Shown here in pieces: positions 1 through 13,795 of a stretch of DNA of 64,000 bases. Made by a program: the position numbers and the translations under genes. The stretch comes from Monosporascus cannonballus (Eukaryota; Ascomycota; Sordariomycetes; Xylariales). Numbering within the stretch: position 1 is the stretch's first letter; every line of letters begins with the position of its first letter. The notes beneath the pieces were generated by a model, which was given only the letters and a program-made list of their open reading frames with translations, was not told the origin of the DNA and did not search any database. The stretch spans positions 195,614 to 259,613 of the forward strand of contig QJNS01000065.1 of NCBI GenBank assembly GCA_004154925.1, written 5' to 3'.

Positions 1-194
1 GTTATTATCGATCGAATATTAAGATATTAATTTTTTTTATTTGTTAATAAAAAGTAAAACAAATTTTATTTGGCTAATTCCGCCGTTAACTAAAATTCTG
101 TATTAGCGTATTTATAATAATCTTAAAATTATATCGTAATTTCCGAATAAAACAATATCGAAATTAATTATTTAATATTATTCTTTAATAAAAA

Positions 195-430
195 TTTCGA
201 AATAATTAATTTTGTGTATAATTTTTCCATTATCATAAACGAATTCCTAACTTTCGGCATTTGGTGTTATATAAAGTTTTAACTTATATTTCCAAAACAA
301 TCTAAATTTATTAATTATATTTAGTGCAATATAATTTCCGCCCAAACCTCTACAATTTACTATTACGGTATATCAGTACGTTTTAATAGGTATATCCAAA
401 ATAATAAGGTCGTTAACGTTTCCTATTATT
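195..430 (-). pseudogene. retroviral-type aspartic protease relic of element D
   Basis: Minus-strand translation gives a stretch resembling VIVNCRGLGGNYIALNIINK followed by a KLKLYITPNAES-like stretch and a YDNGKI word. In Ty3/Gypsy proteases the pattern is a D-(S/C)-G active-site word, a G-x-x-x-x-(F/Y)-(I/V) word and a later (D/N)G-x-(I/V) word. The expected active-site aspartate reads as asparagine, which a G-to-A change would produce. Its location on the pol side of the gag relic supports the call. Confidence 0.55.
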
Positions 431-1629
431 GCGTTTAAAACCTTTTTCGGAAATTCCCTTTAATTCCTTTAGATTTCGTTATTTTACAGCTTTTTTATAA
501 ATAACTTTTTTCGTTTAACTTTTATTCGAATTTATTAAGCCTTATTTATGTTTTTTCGTTTAACGCGTTAAGCTACTATATTTATTGTTATTGCCGGCAT
601 ACTATTTTTTCAAACCGTATTAATTATTCCTGGTTTTTTTACAATTCCTTTTTTTATCGGATAAATTATTTTCTTATATTTACGATTATATCCCATTATG
701 CATTATTTTGGTTATCGTTCTAAAGATTTCCTATAAATTAATATATTTTTTTCTTAGTAGTTTTTTTTAAGGATTCGTAATAAATATTAATTAAAAATAG
801 AAATCCGTAATAATCTTCTAATAATGCTTCTTTATTATACGCTAAATCAACTTTTTTTCCGTTTAATAATTATATTATTTATAATAATAAAAAAGGTTTT
901 TCTGTAAATATTATTTTCTTTTATATGAGCTTTTTATTTCGGCCAATTATTAAATATTTCTTAGGGTTATAATTAGAAATTATTAATATTATTATTTATT
1001 GTCCTTATTATTTCCGGTACAATTTAAAAAATTAAATCCTTTATAATATATACGGGTAATTTTGTTATAAATATATTATTTTTATTTCTTATAATCGGGA
1101 TATTTTTTTCGTCAGCAATATATGGCATATATTTTGCCGTATTGATCAAGGATTTCGGAACAAACTTTTTCTATTTAATTCCGGTATTTATATAATTATC
1201 CCTATAATGCTTCTTATTATATTCACGATATTTATTAAACTAATTTTCTAGCTTTTCGTATTTTTTATCGAATTTCGTATCGTAATGGTCCTTATTAAAC
1301 CTTTTGCTTAAAGCCTAATACGTATTTAGCTTAAATTATGTTAATAACTTTGCTATCATTTCCTTAATTATTCCTAAATTATTCTTCCGGTATAAGGGTT
1401 TAGTTATCTTGCCGTAATTTTTTAAGCTTTTTATACTTATAAGCCTTATATATCATTTTGCCATAATTAAAACATTTAATCTAATTCTAATCCTGTTTAT
1501 AAGTAACGCCAAATTCCATAAATCCTAACACCGTTCTATAAAAAATAAAGGGTATATTTCGTTTCTTCTCCTGGTTGGACTTATTATATTCTGAACGTAA
1601 AACGTATTATCCTTTCTTTTCCTATCGTT

Positions 1630-1838
1630 TTTTAAATTATCGATTATCAATCTTAATTACTTTTACAATATACCGGTCCAGGGCAATTAATCGTTTAATC
1701 TGAATAATTTTATTTTTTACATTATCCTTTAACCTTTTATAAAATATATCGATAAAAATATTAACTTTATTATCTCCCTATTCGGCCTTAGCCGCAAAAC
1801 TTTTGAAAATTACGGCGTACTTAGATATAGGTCCTTTT
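1630..1838 (-). pseudogene. gag (capsid) relic of element D
   Basis: Minus-strand translation across stops gives a run matching the Gypsy-type Gag capsid pattern: a YAVIFKSFAAKAEWGD-like stretch, then FIDIFYKRLKDNVKNKI, then a stretch resembling LIALDRYIVKVIKIDNR. These correspond to the capsid segments usually read as a W-G-D word, a (F/L)YxGLKDxVKDxI word and a LxxYIxxAxxIDNR word. There is no continuous frame and no start codon, so it is a dead relic. The recognition rests on my memory of the family, not on a search. Confidence 0.65.
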
Positions 1839-2283
1839 TATCGGAATTACAAAAGTTATTAAGCCGTAAATCGTTTTTTATCTGGATTGCCGAAATTATC
1901 GCAAATTATATTTTCGAAATTAATATAAATTAAAAAACTTTTATTAATAACTTTTTTTTTTGCTTTTTTTACTTTCAGGAAATTCCTTATAATAGGCTTA
2001 AACTAATTAATTATATTTCCTATTAGGCATACTTTTATTACTAGGACCATATCTGCTAAGTTATTAAGATTTAGGAAGCGAAAATAACCTTATACCTAAA
2101 TTAGAAAAATTTAAAAATTACCCTTTTTATTATAAGGTTTCGGTTTTTTTGGCTTTATGCAAGCGAAAAAGGGTTAAGCAAATAACATAACCCTAAATTA
2201 TCGAATTTCTTTTTCCAGTTCCCGAATTCGAATCTAAAGCTATTAAATAAGGGTTTTCTAAGCGCTAATCAACATCTTAATAA

Positions 2284-2711
2284 TGTTAAATATTACTCAG
2301 AATCTGACGGTATTACTAAACAAAAATTTGCAACGTATAACGAATTATAAGGTTTAACCAATTATTAAACCTTACGTCGACGGGTTTATATTAACAAAAA
2401 TATCGTAAAAATTTAAACAATAAATACAGTAACGTATTACGTCTCGTAATATCAAGGGTGCCTTAAATAACAATATTGTATTATATGCTAAAGCTATCTA
2501 AATTATGGAATTAATAAACGTATATATCCTTTTCCTTCTTGGCTTAATCACTCGTAATCACGCCGTTGGTAATAATCACGATTATTTGGGATCACCTTTA
2601 ATCACTAATGATCACTGGCTTGGCAGTGATCACCGTCACGTGATCCGGGAGGTGGCCCGTATGCTCCCTGCTTAACCGTTTCTTGAAACCGGAGCTTGTC
2701 GGGTCGTAACA
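2284..2711 (-). repeat. LTR of element D (TGTTA...TAACA ends)
   Basis: On the minus strand the 428 bp segment begins TGTTACGACCCGAC at 2711 and ends TTTAACA at 2284, giving 5 bp inverted ends TGTTA/TAACA. The start is shared with the LTRs at 4116, 8030 and 36626. The R/U5 half (about 2284-2528) is similar along its length to 36850-37146 and to 3947-4115. The U3 half (about 2530-2711) is far less AT-rich than its surroundings and contains several copies of an atcac/gtgat word. Only one LTR of this element is inside the window. Confidence 0.7.
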
Positions 2712-2813
2712 GTTTTTATGGTTATAATAACGCAAATACCGCGTATATTATTTTCTAATAAACTATTCAAGGGTAATTTAAGATAATAAAATCCGTTTAA
2801 ATATGCTTTTATT

Positions 2814-3226
2814 CGTACGGGTTATTATTATTACGTTATAATTATAAAAGACTTAAAAGTAATTAAGTCCGGAATGTTTTGTATAATTATACCATAATGA
2901 ATTTAAATTGAATTAATATAATATTTAATATATCCATTAAACATAAGCTAATATATATAGGAATTTCTTAAATTTTTTGGATCAAAATTAACGCCGATAC
3001 GATTAAGTTTAAGTTCCGAAAATAAGAAACCTTAATACTTTTATAGATTATAACAACATAATTACCGGTTGTATTATCGTACGCCGGGTTCACTTACTAT
3101 ACGTAATATAGGAAAAGCCCGTCCAATAATTATTTTGCCCGTACAGGTTATCGTTATTACGTTATAGCCCATAAGAAAATTAAAAACAGCTAAATCTGGA
3201 AAACTTCTATAGTTGCGATATAATAA
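2814..3226. repeat. diverged direct repeat pair (2814-2900 and 3140-3226)
   Basis: The segment starting cgtacgggttattattatta at 2814 recurs as cgtacaggttatcgttatta at 3140 and remains alignable for about 86 bases, mostly with transition differences. A further partial inverted match lies around 3255-3320: the words for gggaaaagcccgta occur on the opposite strand there. I cannot assign the repeat to a transposon family. Confidence 0.5.
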
Positions 3227-3946
3227 CTATAATCTGTACGAACAAAAACATAACTGTACGGGCTTTTCCCATAGTAAGTTACCTTTAACAAATTTGTTAA
3301 AAATGTTATATACCGTAATTGTATTATCGTAATTATAAGAGCGTTTCTATTTAAAAATATATACACAACGGAAATTTTCAAATATTTCTTTTAAATATTT
3401 TTACCAAATTAACTCCGATTAAAAAGTTATATATACGTTTAAACAGCCTTTTTAAAACTATACATATTTTTAATTGTTCTTATTTTATATTAAAATCTCA
3501 TTATTATTATATTTGTAAGTTTTTAGAGACATTTTTTAAATTTATATAAAAACGTATATAACGGAACTAAAAAATCATAATTTTATATTAGGCCTTATTT
3601 TCGATGTTTTGTTATTTTCATGGGTATTTTACTAATTAAGTTAACGTAATACTAAAAGTTACTTAGCTATAGCTGCACCGTAGGCGTTGCTATAACCTCT
3701 AAAATAGAGCCTGATTTTAATAAGGTAAATTGGGACAAGCAAAGGCTAAACTCAACACAGGTACTGATTACGTAATTAACTTAAAGTTCTTAAAGGTCTT
3801 TATATATTAAACCTTTTAAGCAGGTATAAAAAGGATTAAAATGCTTAAAAAGTTTAAAAGCTTAAACCGCTGAAGCACTTTAAGCTAGTAATAGGATGTA
3901 TAGGTTCGTCTTTTTTATAATTTAAATAACAGCCAACTTGCAATAC

Positions 3947-4115
3947 AATTTCGTTATTTAAAATACTGTTAGTATTACGAAACGAAATTAAACTGTTTTA
4001 TTACTTAGACCTGTACGATATTTTTGTCAACATAAATTCGTACAATTAAAGTTTAATAATCAATTAAACTTTTAGCCGTTATACGCTACAAAATTTTATT
4101 TAATAATACCTTCAA
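3947..4115 (+). repeat. R/U5 end of an older LTR, interrupted at 4115
   Basis: The segment aligns along its length with the R/U5 half of LTR D read on the opposite strand: shared landmarks are a (g/t)atattacgaaacg-like word, a tacgatatttttgt word, a gtttaataat word and a cgttatacg word. It breaks off at ataccttcaa (4115), exactly where a second LTR of the same family starts with TGTTACGA. The remainder of its U5 would have to be sought after the right end of the inserted element. The 5' end of this LTR (U3) is not recognisable. Confidence 0.55.
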
Positions 4116-4298
4116 TGTTACGATATGACAAGGTGCGGCCTTAAAAAACGGTTGTAATACAAACTTACGAACTAAGTAGATTAAATTACGTAATCGTTCT
4201 ATAGTATCGATCATAAAGCTTTTAAAGCTAGGCTTAACAGAATTAATCGTAAAATTTTTAAAGCCGAATTGAATAAAATTAATAAATTATAATATATA
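4116..4298 (+). repeat. left LTR of element F, U3 part
   Basis: This is the confidently aligned part of the left LTR. The block at 4133-4298 (166 bp) matches 8047-8212 (166 bp) without gaps, sharing a cggcctta word at the start, a taatcgtaaaat word and a terminal aaattataatatata. It starts with the same TGTTACGA word as LTR D. Confidence 0.65.
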
Positions 4299-7200
4299 AA
4301 TAGATATATTTTTATAATTTTAACAATATTAATTTATAAAAATATATTGTTACTCGAAATATTTTTAATATTACAGAATTGATTTTAACGTCATATTATG
4401 TAGTAATTACTCTATAATTTTAGGATTATTATAGATATATTAAAACGAAATTTTAATACCGAAAAAACCTTTTAAGTAAACTTGTATTTATGTCCGGTAA
4501 ATAAATAAAAAAAATATACTAAGATTTTAATATTTAATTAAACATAACTACGATTATAAATATAGAAATACGATATATACCGTATTAATTAAAAGGTAAA
4601 ATATAAAATAAATTAAGTATTAAAAAGATAGAACATTTACCATTATTATCATTAAATAAAAGTTTTAATAATAAAACACTAATTGAAAATAATAATCAAA
4701 AAACTTAAAAGCAGTTAATGAATATATTATTATAATATTGTATATATAAATAATATTTAAAAGGATATTTGACGCGAAATTATTAAAGTGTAGTAAATAA
4801 AATTATGTATTAAGTTTTAAACAAAGTTTATATACGAAATTTTATTTTATTTATAATTTTAACGAAAATGAATTACGTACGTTTCGAGAATATTCGAAAA
4901 ATCGACTATAAAAATGAATTTGACTTTTAAAGTTATTCGTAGAGTAATTTATATTTTTCATATTTTTAAAAATAGCATGTTATAACTTAAAATTAATTAT
5001 CAATACTTAAATGGTTTTATTATAAAGGATTAATCCTTATTATCTTAACTTATTAAAATAAACAATCAATTTTATAAGGTTAAAAAGTGTTTAATATTTA
5101 ATTTTGAAAATAGGCATAACTTTATTAAAATTAAAAGAAAATATAAATGATATAAATGATTAATGACGCCTATAAAATTTACAAATATGTCAATAACTAT
5201 GTATTAAATAATATATTATTTATTCCGAAAATACCTTAATACTTTCATTATATATTATATCCATAATATTTTTATTTATTCGAGAATCACAGAAAGGTAT
5301 ATAAAATATATTTAGAAAATATTTTAAAATTTTATATATTCCTAAATTACTAATTAGTATAAAAAGAAGTTAGGTTTATAAATAAAAAGTAAAATACGTA
5401 AAATATATTATTATTTTAAAACATATTAAAATAACGGTTAACAAAAATATTATAATAATGAAACAATAAACGCTAATTGTAAATGAAAACGTGTAGGAAT
5501 TTTTTAAAAGTTATTTATTGTTATGAAAGATTAATTCAAACATTTAGCAAATTAATTACATTTTCAATTCATTTTATTAAGAAGAAAGAAAATAAATATT
5601 GAAAATACAAAATTGTTTTACGAAGTTAAAAATGCGAGTATTATAAATTAATATTAGTTATATAGGATTTAAAAGGTTTCGTTAAATGAAAGACCGATAT
5701 TTTAGATTATACGTTAAACGAGATGAATAAATAACGAGATAAATAAGATAAATTATATTTTATCATATTTCTTTGGCCCAAATTAAAAGGAGCTAAAGTT
5801 AATAACGTTATTTCAAATAAGAAGATTTTAATTATTAATATAGATGTTCGAAAGTTTAAATATTTCGTTAAATGGTATTTATTTTAGATTAAAATTTATA
5901 CGAATTGTTAAACTTTTACCTGTTTTATTATAATTTAAGAATTTATAAAACGATAATTAAGATTTGTAAAAAAAACAACGAATTTCGATTTCGTTATGTT
6001 TTATAAAAAAAACTTCGAAAAATTATAAGGCTAATATTTTAAATAAGTAATTAAACATTAAAGAACATTGCTTAAATTAATTATATAATTTTCGGTATTA
6101 TTTTAGAACTATATTTACATTTACGTCAAATGGTTATAATACTAATTATATCATGTAATATATGTTAAGAAATTGGAAAGTATATTAACAATTTACGAAA
6201 AAACAAAATGATAAACAAGTTACAAATTTTAGAAAAATGCTAGATAGATTGGATATATAATATATATAAATATTGATTATATAGATATTAAGAGATTTAT
6301 AAAACTTAAAAATAATTATAACGCATTTATTATATTTTTAAACTCAGAATAATAATTTGGAAATACAACAATAATACAAGTTTTGTAATGCTAAAGTATA
6401 ACGATATAAACTATACGAAAAATTATTATTATTACTAGTTGTAAAAGATATTAAAATCTAATTATTATAGATTTTATTATGGAATTTCTATTATGTAGAA
6501 ATCAAGCAATAAAAATATATTACGAGGTTTTTATATTTCTTATCTTTTTTAAAACAAAATACAAATATTAAATAAATAACGTATATTTTTAAACAAATTA
6601 CGTTAATCTGCATATCTTGGTGGAGTTTTAGAGTATACATTAGTTTAACGTATAAAGTATTTAATATATTTAAACCTTAAGTAAATAAATAAATAAACCA
6701 TGAAATTAAAATACGGCCTTAAAATATTACATGAATTATAAATACAATATATGTATTAAAAATGTATTTATTATTAAATTAATATATAATATTTATTATT
6801 ATGAGAGCATTTATATAATTTTAAGAAATGCAAAATTTAGTGTAATATTAAATATTTATAAAAATACAGACAACAGATTTAGTAATATTAAAATAATATA
6901 TATATTCAAATATCTTACATAATTATATTAAAAAATACAATTAAAAGTAATGTTTGTACATAAAAAATAAGTAATTATTATAACTAGAAAAGTTAAAAGA
7001 ATTAAGTTTTTAAAAACTAACTATAAATAATTTCGTTATAAAACATATTTAATTTAAACGACTAATAAAAACGATTTTAAATATATCGATTTATATAAAA
7101 TTACTACGAAAATCTTAAGAAATAATAATTACTTAAACCTTTCGCCAAATATTTAATTTGACTTAATTTTCTATCTCTTTTTATTTAAGTTAATAACAGA

Positions 7201-8029
7201 TATTATTAAAATTTATACGACTCAAAATAACGTAAAAGTAATAGACGAAATTATAAATAAAGTGGAAAAAATCCTTAATATACGAAAAAAAAACAGGATT
7301 TACCTAGGACCTAACTGAATAGAAAAGTTATCCGGATTTCTAAACTATCTAAAAACTCGCAAAAGTTTTTCTAAATACCTAATACCTATTAAAGAATTTC
7401 TATTAACGATAAAGCCGCTAAAACTAAAATTACTTTTATTAATCACGTTTATAAAGATTTATTTAATTCTTTTTCAGCACGATTAACTAAACAATATAAT
7501 AATATCCGAAACTGTATTCGTATAATATACCATTTATTTTTGTTTTTTCTTTTTTTTACGTTTTAATTCGTTCAACCTTTCTAGTGATTATAAATTTCGA
7601 ATTAATAGATGTAATATAAGGTTAGCCCATCATTATTTTGATTGTTAAAAACGACAAACCTTAATCTGCATCCGTTTTATCTTATTTTCGCTTTTTTAAA
7701 TTCGAATTTCGTTCGTAAATAATTAAAAACGAAAAATTTTAATTAAGAAGTAAAAGAGTTATTAAAATCGTAAAGGTTTCAATTTCGCATTATATTTTTA
7801 TACCGGAAAAAACCTAGTATAAAAACTTAACAAAACGGTAAACCTTAGCGAGTATAATATAAATATACGAATGTATTTACGATACGAAAAGAAATAAATA
7901 TAAATACGATATTTCTTTTTATAGATCTTCGATTAATTGATTTATCTATAGGCCTAATATAATAAATAAAATAGGAATCATATAGAGCAGAAAAAGTATT
8001 TTCGAAACGAAAATTATAAAAAGAAATAG

Positions 8030-8212
8030 TATTACAACCTAATAAGACACGGCCTTAGAAAACGATGGTAACGAGAATTTACGGGCTAAATAAGTTACGT
8101 TATATAATAACTCGACAAAATCGGTGCTAAAGCTATTGGAATTAAGTTCGATAAAAGTAATCGTAAAATCTTTAAAAATAAATTCGACAAAACTTATAAA
8201 TTATAATATATA
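8030..8212 (+). repeat. right LTR of element F, U3 part
   Basis: This is the partner of 4116-4298. The R/U5 half follows at about 8262-8450, recognisable by a ttaatattacgaaa word and an acaatatttttatttatataaacc-like word that parallel LTR D. The TG start has become TA, as RIP would produce. Confidence 0.62.
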
Positions 8213-8450
8213 CTTATATTTATTTTTACAAATTAAATAATATTAAAGTTTAGTATCATTTCGTTATTTCAAACGCCATTAATATTACGAAATATAACTA
8301 ATTATTATATTTATTATTCAAAGATTCACAATATTTTTATTTATATAAACCTTTAGTTATGATAGGTAAATATCTTAATTAACGTAAATTTATACGGTTT
8401 AGATTTGATAAATTCGATAATATTAAATTACGTAATAAAATCGGCGTTAA

Positions 8451-11400
8451 ACGTATTTTAAAAATTGTTTCTTTTCATTTACCCTTTAAAGTTTGCTTTC
8501 ATAACTTCAAAAATATAAGATTATATAAATTTTACACTAAAATCTACTATAAATCTTTCATACTTATTCAAAATATCTTACTTTATCGTATTTCTTCCGG
8601 AATATTATATATTTACAAATAATCGAAATGTATTATATGTATTAATAGATTTATTAATTAATAGTAACCAATAAAACTATATCTTTTTATCGTCTCAAAT
8701 CAGCTTAAATCAAATTGAATTCAATTTTTAGTAAAGATATAATAAATCTTTTTTTACTTTATAATTATTTTGTATTTGTTAATATAAAGAAAAAGTAATA
8801 TTACAGCTAAATTAAAGTTCATTTGAAATAAAAGAAATAGTTGTTATTATCGATTAAATTTTTAAACTGTAATATATTTTTCTTTTTCTTTTTTCAATTT
8901 TCTTCTTCTGTAATAACTGGTATATAATTTATTTATAATGTATGTAACTTAACTCTTAGTAGTTTCGATATATTATTAGAAATATAATTAATCTTGCTAT
9001 TATTATTATCGATTAAAGTTTAATTCCGTTTCTAAAGCGAGGGGTTTAAATTATATGCTATAATTTTATTTTCGTTTTTTCTAGAAAGAAAATACCCAAA
9101 TAACTTAAAATATAAGTTAAATAATAAGACAATAAATAGTGTTAATAAATAATTACATAATAATAGAAATATATTGGTATAAAAAAGTAAATTTCGGGTC
9201 GTTTATTACCTAGACGTTGATATTTCTACGGGTAATAAAACCTCTAATATAAGTGTTACCGTAAATTATATATAATGTATTTCTGTATATAAGAAAATAA
9301 AGTAATAAATACCAATATTAAATGTATATATATATTGATTTATTTATCAAATATAAATTTATTTTTCTATTTTTGGAGTGATATTTCATGATTTCTATTT
9401 TATTTTAACAATTTAAGGTTATTTTCTAAATAGGAAATTAGTGTGCCGCAATTTCTATATATCAACGCAAAAATATAAATATATTACAATATATTTTAAT
9501 CTATATACTAAATAAGAAATATACCTTTGTTTATAACGTAATTAATATTATATACGGCGGAAATTACCAAACTCTTACGTAGGGCATTACGAATACAATA
9601 GAAAAATATTTATATTTTTTAAAAATAACAAAGTTTACCTTTTTTCTTGCTTATAAAACCCGAAACTTATCACCTAAAACTGTTATAAAATGAAAGTTTA
9701 AAGGAATATCAGAAATTAAGTTTTTTTTTACCAAAATTGAAATTAAGTAAAGCTATTACAATACAACGAATTTTCAAATTTAAAAACTTTCAACTATATA
9801 CGAAATCTAAAAATCTAGATATATTTAATAGATTTAAATATACAAAGCCAATTATAATATAGATATAAGTTTCTTCGATATGGAAAAATACGATAAAAAG
9901 TGAAAAATAACTTTAAAATTAAATATATATTATATTTGTAATGCAAAAGTAAAGTAATTTATATTAATATCTACCTTTTTCTTTTATTACGTGTTAAAAC
10001 CTTAGAAACATAAATACGAATATAAAGTTTTTTTACAATATAAGTCGAATGGTTCAAAAGTAATTATAATAATATTTAATAACGAAAATAAAACCTTATT
10101 TCTTTAACTACATATATAAAGAATGTAATTAATAATCTACAAAAAACAATATTTTAAATAAAGTAAAATATCTTTATTATAGAATATTACATTGAACATC
10201 ATCATAATATTCGTATTTCGTAATAATATAAAGAAATAGAATTTAAATTAATACGAATATAATAAAATAAAAGTCCATATAAATTTCGAAATATAGTAAT
10301 AACTTATTATCTATATCCGTTAACGATATTACTGACTATTTTTTCCGTTTTCCTTTAACCGAACCTGATTTATTGTAAATAATCTAATATTTTTCATCTT
10401 TTCGAAATAGATAATATCTAAATACATATAATGTGCAAATTTATTTTTTGCATTTAAAAACAAAATTAATATCGCAATCGTAAAAGATATAAATCTAAAA
10501 AATAAATTTAATACTTTTTATTAGTGGTAAATATATATTTTAATAAAACGTATTAAATACAAAACATCTTAATTAAATTCAAATACTTTTCGAATATAAC
10601 GAACCGGCAAAACCCGAAATAAGTAGAATATAAGTCACTATTTTTTATAAAAACAACAGTTTTTATTTTAAAGAAATGAACTTTTATGATTTAACGAAAA
10701 CTATTACTGTTAAGCTTTAGATAAAGACGTTTGATTATTTAAAGTAATATAAATAATCTATAAAGTTTGTTCTACATTACATATATTTAATAAACTTACA
10801 ATATGGTTATAAAAATCAAATATATATAATAAAGTAATTTCGCATACAAATAATTATTTTTTACTTTCGCTTTTGAATTATTAATTTAAGTTTATAATCC
10901 GAAATATTGTTTTTATAGTAAAAGGAAATTATAAATCTTTTTATCGAATAAACTTTTAAATTATTTTCGTTTTATTATTATATATAAATTCAACCCTTTT
11001 GTATATATTGTATATATCCTCGAGTAAATACATAATACCATCGTTATATCGTTATAAGCATTATCTATCAATACTAATTCTAGACAACTCTTTCAATTGT
11101 ATTGTATTTAAATAATTATAAATTAATTTCGTTATATACGAAATTAACTAAAAATGCAATATAATTAAGCAAGAATGAAAAAGAAAATGGACGTCTAAAT
11201 AAAACTTAATAACGAAACAAACATATTTTATTTTATTTCGAAAAAAGTCTAGATTTAAAAACAATAATATTAATGCCCTTTTTTAATACTTGAAGAAATA
11301 ATTATTCAAATATATTTAATATTCTTTTTAGAATTAAATGTTGTTAACAATATAATTATTATTTGTTTAAAATATAACAGAAATCTTACGCCTTATTAAA

Positions 11401-13795
11401 ACGAACCGCTGTTATTATAAATTATCAAAAGCGAATATAAAGAAATCGTATAATAATTACTTAACAAAGACGCCGTAAAAAATAACTATCGAATCTATTT
11501 TATATCTTAAGTTATTGTAAACGCAGACCTTATATATAATCGTTTTAACGTGAAATAACTAAACATATAATAAAAATATTTATTATGTAAATATTATTTT
11601 ACATTCTTTTTTCTCCTAGATTTTACTATCGAAAAATACTCTTTTTTCGAATTATTAACAAAAAATATTTATAGTTAAGAATACTACTTAAAGCGTTTTG
11701 GTATAAAAAACCTTATTAATTTCATTATTGTTTTCGTGTATTGTATAAAAATCCATCGTATAATTGATTTTTATTTTAGCAATTTGGCCACCTGTATAAA
11801 TCATAATGTATTAATTTTTAGTAATTACTTTTATGGCGGAATTTATTACAAAAACCAAAGTTTTTATCTTAATATAAAGGAATAGAAAGGACTAGCCATT
11901 CTGCCACATAACTTATAAGATCAGCAGTTCTAACGCCAAGATGCGTTAGAGGTCCTTATTCGCGCTTAATTAAGGAACGCCTCGAGGCCATTTTCTTATA
12001 CTTAAGAAAATCTGTTTTTAAGGCGAAACGTCAACCGATACGGCCAAACGTCGGCTAATGAAATTTGGCTCTTTTAAATAATTTAAATAATTTAATTAAT
12101 TGGTTTTTATATTATATAAATGTAATAAATCAATAGTATATTTATTAAAAACAGAAAAAACATTTACTGAACATATTTCTTATATAAATAACCATATATT
12201 TAATTCTATTTTTTAATTAATAATTTAAGCTTTTGATTAATTGTATTGGTTTTTAATTAAGAAAAAATTAATAAATTCTTTTAATAATCAAATATTTAAA
12301 TTATTTCTTACCTTATTATTATTTACAAATCAAACCTTTTTCGGATATTATTTATACGTTTATATGAATGTGTAATAAGTTCGTTCCAAAATCTAAATAA
12401 AAAAATAACAGTTTTTAATATCCTAAAAGATTCGCTTATTTTATCCTAGAATTAAAATTAAAAAGTTACGTATAATTCGTTAACAAAACGCCTTATTATG
12501 TAAATTATTTTGTTAAAAGTAATAAAAAACTGAACTTGAATTGTGTATAACAAATATTAAATATTATATTATAAAAATAACTAATATTTTCCGCTATATA
12601 TTTTAATTGCTATTTTCAATTTTGCGGATTTGGAAAATACACAATTAAATTTAAAATAATATAATTTATATTGAACTTTTAACATTATTAAACGCATTAT
12701 TAAATACGTGATTATGAAGTATAGAATGTATTTTAATTAACAAAGTCATTTATAATATAAAAATAAAAATTCAATTTAGCGTAATTCGGTTATTACTTTT
12801 CGAACTTAATCTTTAACAACTTATAAATATCATAATTAATAGCCGAAATACCGATTTATTACCGTCTGATTAATTAGAGTTTATTTTAATAACGGCTTAG
12901 ATCTTGTTATATATTTCATAATTTCTATTTATCATCTGTTTAAATAAGGGCTCTCGGAAATACTTCTACAATATTTCAGGTACATTAAAATAAAAAAGTA
13001 AATTCCGAATTAAGTACTAAAAGATAAAATTAATTACGTATATGTTTTAAATCTACACGTTAACTCAAAATCGTACTTATAATTAAATATTATTTCAAGT
13101 TTTTTATAATTATGTATAAATTAGTAAAGTTATTTTAATCTGAATTTAAAATAATTATTAGATTTATTAAGAGACGTTTCAATAAAAATATACACTTTTA
13201 TTTTAAATCATAAATAACAATAATAAATAATATTTTAATATTCGGTATTATATTGAATAACTTTCTATAAAACGATAATATAATTTACGAATACGTTAAC
13301 AAATTTTTGGTAAAATGTAATTTCGTATTATTCAGTTTTTAAATTATTTTTATCGAAATTATTATTACAAAATAAGATATTAAATGTAAGGATAATATAT
13401 TTATTATATCGTTAAAATTAAGCAAGTTATTTTATAGATAAAGATTGATTGAAATCATCTATAAAAAGAATATGCTTTACAAAAATATAAGTATTTGATT
13501 ATATAGATAATTTGTAATTATAGAAATTATAAAGAACATTCGACAATTAAAAATATTTAATTTACTTGATAAAAAGAAGAATCGAATAGAATTTAATTCA
13601 TAACCTTTATATTTTTAAATCATATATTCGAATAAATCACGCAAATATAAACACTATATTGAAACAAATAAATATAAATAAAGTACTAATAAAATGCGAT
13701 TAGGTTATTTCCTTTTAAATATCTATTTTTAAATACGTTAAATCTTTTCTAATCTGGCCAAATATATATCGAAATTACTAAGACGATTACTTAAT
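8451..13795. other. AT-rich, no recognisable gene or element
   Basis: I see no open frame above about 60 codons and no transposon protein motif that I can defend. A slightly GC-richer patch lies at about 11,885-12,065 and contains words such as cgcctcgaggcc and aaacgtcggc. It may be another LTR U3 relic, but no partner was found. Confidence 0.6.

Larger units (their letters stand above)
1..2711 (-). mobile_element. Ty3/Gypsy relic D, truncated by the left window edge
   Basis: Reading the minus strand from 2711 downwards gives an LTR (2284-2711), then a gag relic (about 1630-1838), then a retroviral-type protease relic (about 195-430). Reverse transcriptase and integrase would lie beyond position 1. 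The order LTR-gag-protease is that of a 5' half of an LTR retrotransposon. Both coding relics are riddled with stops and read through only by skipping them. Everything is heavily AT-shifted except the right half of the LTR. Confidence 0.7.
4116..8450 (+). mobile_element. LTR-element relic F with direct LTRs at 4116 and 8030
   Basis: Two direct copies of an LTR start at 4116 (TGTTACGATATGAC) and 8030 (TATTACAACCTAAT). The first 183 bases align without gaps and differ mainly by transitions. A purine-rich stretch (aaaaagaaa) precedes the second copy, as expected of a polypurine tract for a plus-strand element. The interior (about 4550-8029) is too short for a full Gypsy element, and I could not identify pol motifs in it; one stretch near 7190-7540 gives a partly open plus-strand reading that I do not recognise. 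LTR 3' ends are uncertain (about 4550 and 8450). Confidence 0.5.

Noticed and set aside
3190..3381. 63-codon minus-strand open frame
   Set aside because: It overlaps a repeat pair and has AT-driven composition; no support for a protein.
6731..6922. 63-codon open frame in the AT-rich block
   Set aside because: Composition is almost entirely Ile, Asn, Lys and Tyr, as any AT-rich sequence gives. There is no homologous copy and no motif.
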